Source of the DNA: an uncultured Frankiales bacterium
Lineage (GTDB): Bacteria > Actinomycetota > Actinomycetes > Mycobacteriales > SCTD01
Direction: 5' to 3'
Assembly: GCA_946479905.1 (NCBI GenBank)
Contig: CAMLIA010000018.1
Span: forward strand, 1 to 37,524
DNA: 37,524 bases
Within the stretch, counting starts at the first letter, position 1. Each line of letters opens with the position of its first letter. The position numbers and the translations under genes were made by a program. Below are positions 35,103 through 37,524 of the stretch, in pieces. Below the pieces are notes generated by a model. It searched no databases, was not told the origin of the DNA, and saw only the letters and a program-made list of their open reading frames with translations.

Positions 35103-35596
35103 CCCTGCCCGCGCTCGATGTACGGCATCTTCTCGGCGGTGCCGACGACGTCGAGGTAGTCGGTGCCTTCGACGGCGTCGTGGCGGGTGGTGGGGAGTGT
35201 CCAGAGGGTCGGCTTCGCCGTGGTCCGGTACGCGGCGAGCATCTCCTTGTCGGTGGGCGTGAGGTACACGCCGAGCGCGGCGGCGTCACTGAACGTGGCG
35301 GAGAAGGGGCCGGTGCTCTCGGAGATGACGCCGGCAGGGTTCCGCCACACGCGGGCGGCGGCCTGCACGACGATCGTCGCGGCGACGGCCAGGTCGTCGT
35401 CGTCGATCCCGGGGACGCTCTCGTCGAGCGTGTCGACGGCGGTGAGCCACGCCCGGCGGGTCTCGGAGCGGACGAGGGTTGAGGCGGCGGCGAGGTACGC
35501 CCCCGCCCGCGCCGCGTCCGCGCCGGTGAGCGAGTCGGCGGCCAGGCCGAGCCACTCCTCCAGGGCGTTGACGGTCGCGAGCGGGGGCGTCGCCAT
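35096..35596 (-). CDS. Head-tail connector (adaptor) protein
   Basis: 166 residues from ATG 35596. NALEEWLGLAADSLTGADAA, AGAYLAAASTLVRSETRRAW and DDDLAVAATIVVQAAARVWR NP: the helical gp6/Ad1-type adaptor fold with S-x-x-V-R-x-x-T and A-R-V-x-x-N-P marks. C-terminus (LWTLPTTRHDAVEGTDYLDV) as in actinophage connectors. It binds the portal. It follows the coat gene by 7 bp. Confidence 0.85.
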   Translation of the reverse strand: MATPPLATVNALEEWLGLAADSLTGADAARAGAYLAAASTLVRSETRRAWLTAVDTLDESVPGIDDDDLAVAATIVVQAAARVWRNPAGVISESTGPFSATFSDAAALGVYLTPTDKEMLAAYRTTAKPTLWTLPTTRHDAVEGTDYLDVVGTAEKMPYIERGQGW

Positions 35597-35603
35597 GGCT
35601 CGG

Positions 35604-36512
35604 TTAGGAGCCCGAGGCCGGCGTGAAGTTGATCTTCACGAGCCGGTAGTTGTGGGGCGACGAGCCCTCCTCGACGCTCGACGCACCGACGAAGCAGTCG
35701 ACGAGCGAGCGGTCCCGCGCGTAGGTGGGGTCGTAGTCGCGGAGCCAGCGCATGGCGAGACCGGCGTAGGTCTGGCCGCGGCCGAACGTGGCGCCGTCGG
35801 GCACGATCGGGGCGACCGACGCGAAGCCGATCGCCGACGCGTGGAACGCGTAGGCGTCGTCGGGGTCGAGGGCCTGGGAGCCGACGACCGTGAACCCGGC
35901 GACGCGGGCGATGATCGCGTCGCGGAGGGCGTCGGTGCTGCCCGACTCGTTCGCCTTCGAGAGCTTGTCGCTCTTGAGGAACGCGGCCTCGGCCGAGGAC
36001 CCGAGGAGGAGCACGCGGCCGGCCATCGGGACCTTGAGGTCGTTCAGCTCCTTGCGGGCGTCGACGGCGACGTCGTAGGGCTCGTCCACCCCCTCGACGA
36101 AGTCGAGCTCGTCCGCGGCCGACGTGGCGCCGGACAGGGCGGTCACGATCACGTCCTCCATGCCCTCGGCGACGGCCCGGATCTGCGGCTGCAGGACCTG
36201 CTCGCCGAAGTCGGCGATGTCGAGGGTGAGCTGCTCGTCGGTGATGTTGGCGAGCTGGTAGAGGTGCGTGTCGAGCACCACCGGGACGGACGTCTCGGTC
36301 AGGTCGTCGGCCACGAGAGCCGTGCCGGACCGCATGACGCGCGTGCGGGCGCTGAGCGACGCCGGGACCCGGAGGTTCACGGTGTCGTCCTTGGCGCCCT
36401 TGAAGTCGGCGATGCCGAGTCGGGTCACGAGTCGCGGGAGCACGATCTCGCGCTGGAGAAGGCCGAGCGCCTGTGCGGCGATCTGCTCGGCCCGAAGGAA
36501 TGCGTTCGCCAC
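35604..36512 (-). CDS. Major capsid protein (HK97 fold, P22 coat-like group)
   Basis: 302 residues from GTG 36512, with a strong Shine-Dalgarno (AGGAGGT). Shows the N-arm ANAFLRAEQIAAQALGLLQR, E-loop region DTVNLRVPASLSARTRVMRS, P-domain LANITDEQLTLDIADFGEQV and A-domain strands (GRVLLLGSSAEAAFLKSD; AFHASAIGFASVAP). It assembles the icosahedral shell on the scaffold encoded upstream. Length normal; no cleavable delta domain is evident since a separate scaffold exists. Confidence 0.93.
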   Translation of the reverse strand: MANAFLRAEQIAAQALGLLQREIVLPRLVTRLGIADFKGAKDDTVNLRVPASLSARTRVMRSGTALVADDLTETSVPVVLDTHLYQLANITDEQLTLDIADFGEQVLQPQIRAVAEGMEDVIVTALSGATSAADELDFVEGVDEPYDVAVDARKELNDLKVPMAGRVLLLGSSAEAAFLKSDKLSKANESGSTDALRDAIIARVAGFTVVGSQALDPDDAYAFHASAIGFASVAPIVPDGATFGRGQTYAGLAMRWLRDYDPTYARDRSLVDCFVGASSVEEGSSPHNYRLVKINFTPASGS

Positions 36513-36577
36513 GGGGACCTCCTAGGTCAGTGGTTGTGGTGGACCGCGGCGACCCGTGGCGGGGCCGTTGCGGCAGG

Positions 36578-37078
36578 TCAGAAGTCGCGGGGGACGAGCG
36601 CCGCCAACTTGGCGGGGTCCGTCTCCGGGACCTCTTCCGTCGGGTCGCCACCACCGCGAAGGTTCTCGGTGGGCTTCCTGGCGGGGGCACCGTTCGGCGG
36701 GGGACCGTCGGACGGCTTGAAGCTGGAGAGGAGCTCGTCGGCGTCGGCCTCGAGCTCCTCGATGGTGGTGCCGACCAGCCGACGGGCCTGGGTCGGGGTG
36801 AGCCCCTTCGCGGCGGCCACCTCGAGGCGCAGTGCCCGGGATTCGGCGTCGGCCTTGTCCTTCTCGGCCTGGGCGAGGCGCGCGGCGAGCCGCTCCCCTT
36901 CGCTCTTGTCTTTGTCCTCGAGCTCCTTGAGGCGGGCCTCGAGGTCGGAGGCCTTCTTCTCGGCGTCGCGCCGAGCCTTGCGTTCGGCGTCGAGCGCCTT
37001 CTTGCCGCCGTCGCCGAGCTTGTCGTCGTCGGCGGGCTTCGGGTCCGGGTTGGGTTCCGGGTTGGGTTCGTCAGCCAT
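36578..37078 (-). CDS. Scaffolding protein
   Basis: 166 residues from ATG 37078. Highly charged: acidic Pro/Asn repeats at the start (NPEPNPDPKPADDDK), then a long coiled coil (ALDAERKARRDAEKKASDLE; ARLKELEDKDKSEGERLAAR; LAQAEKDKADAESRALRLEV) and a flexible C-terminus with ENLRGGGDP and a basic-free end. The layout and the place immediately upstream of the coat gene fit phage scaffolds (gp7/DUF4355-like). Confidence 0.88.
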   Translation of the reverse strand: MADEPNPEPNPDPKPADDDKLGDGGKKALDAERKARRDAEKKASDLEARLKELEDKDKSEGERLAARLAQAEKDKADAESRALRLEVAAAKGLTPTQARRLVGTTIEELEADADELLSSFKPSDGPPPNGAPARKPTENLRGGGDPTEEVPETDPAKLAALVPRDF

Positions 37079-37126
37079 CGCGGCTGCTCCTTTCGTCTCC
37101 CGCCGTCATCGCGGCGGCGGGGGTTG

Positions 37127-37524
37127 TCACGCCGGGCCGGCGAGGGCCCGGCGGAACGCTGCGCGGGAGGCGGCCGGCCCGGCTGCGCCGGCGGTCGCTT
37201 CCTCCCAGATCTGCTGGTAGCGGCGTGCGCCGGCGGGCCAGTCGGCGTCGTCGCGGTACACGGGCTCAGCGCTGCACGAGCAGTGGTCGTGGGCGTCGAA
37301 GTGGACGGTGGCGTCGTTGTAGACGGGTCCGCGGCTGGCGAGCATGGCGCAGAAGGCGCACGCCTTGCCGCTGGTCGCTCGGGCCCAGCCGAGCGCCTTC
37401 GGGTCGGCGGCGACGGTGCGGGTGATGGTCTCGCGGCCGCCGTTCATGGCGTGCCGCATCGCCGCGCCGGCGCTGGCCGCCTTCGCGCTGCTGAGCGCCT
37501 TCGGGAGGGGGACCTGGCGGGCGA
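37127..37524 (-). CDS. MuF-like minor capsid protein, C-terminal part (start at 357 across the junction)
   Basis: Codons 120-246 of the junction-spanning gene; the stop is at 37127 and the N-terminal part is at 357-1. Sequence PLPKALSSAKAASAGAAMRH, AMNGGRETITRTVAADPKAL, GWARATSGKACAFCAMLASR, DAHDHCSCSAEPVY. The GWARxTxxxxCxFCAMLASRGPVY...HxHCxC block is the hallmark of actinophage MuF-like/VG15-type capsid maturation proteins, with a Cys/His metal site (C..C...H..C.C). The final helix ends the protein at RRALAGPA. Bases 37511-37524 repeat bases 1-14 and should be counted once. Confidence 0.85.
   Translation of the reverse strand, partial: ARQVPLPKALSSAKAASAGAAMRHAMNGGRETITRTVAADPKALGWARATSGKACAFCAMLASRGPVYNDATVHFDAHDHCSCSAEPVYRDDADWPAGARRYQQIWEEATAGAAGPAASRAAFRRALAGPA

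Overview
The window reads as one complete genome of a temperate, long-tailed (siphovirus-type) phage with very high GC and heavy GTG/TTG start use. The host is probably a high-GC actinobacterium, judging from the composition, the terminase, capsid and endolysin types and the early-gene architecture; no host genes are present. The first and last 14 bases are identical. When they are merged once (37,510 bp circle), a capsid-maturation/MuF-like gene that is cut by the window ends becomes one 246-codon frame, so the map is circular or circularly assembled.

Layout. A control region lies at about 14.68-14.90 kb between two divergent XRE-type regulators. Leftward from it runs one long lytic operon. 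It begins with small early genes (14.7 to 4.0 kb): a Cro-like regulator, a GIY-YIG nuclease, winged-helix proteins, zinc-finger proteins, a RusA-like resolvase, a replication-initiator-like protein with internal iterons, a secreted 3D-domain protein, a cytosine methyltransferase and two HNH nucleases. Packaging and portal genes follow (3.8 to 0.4 kb). The operon continues across the circular junction into MuF, scaffold, coat and connectors (37.5 to 34.8 kb), then five consecutive glycosyltransferase genes (34.8 to 31.3 kb), tail completion proteins, two large surface proteins, a tRNA(CAU)-like gene, tail tube, frameshifted tail chaperones, tape measure and minor tail proteins (31.4 to 22.4 kb), and an amidase/holin-type lysis group (22.4 to 20.1 kb). 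Nearly all genes in this operon overlap by ATGA, GTGA or TTGA, so they are probably translationally coupled.

The segment from 14.9 to 20.05 kb is the lysogeny arm: repressor, a coiled-coil protein, a 0.4 kb palindrome-rich candidate attP, a phage integrase, a rightward cassette of small genes and a second XerC/D-like recombinase. A 17-bp dyad of the form TATCAC-N6-TGATA occurs at the repressor/Cro region and again between the integrase and the rightward cassette, which suggests one repressor controls both.

Most unusual features: (i) repeated short coding elements at the starts and ends of otherwise unrelated small genes, on both strands, with a perfect 684-bp duplication of a three-gene block whose endpoints fall in those elements; (ii) four copies of GCGACTGTTCCG at 22-bp spacing placed in all three reading frames inside the initiator-like gene, a candidate origin; (iii) a five-gene glycosyltransferase block inside the virion assembly operon; (iv) a shared operator family and a 68-bp nested palindrome in the lysogeny arm. 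Functions are assigned by reading the proteins only; no database search was possible.
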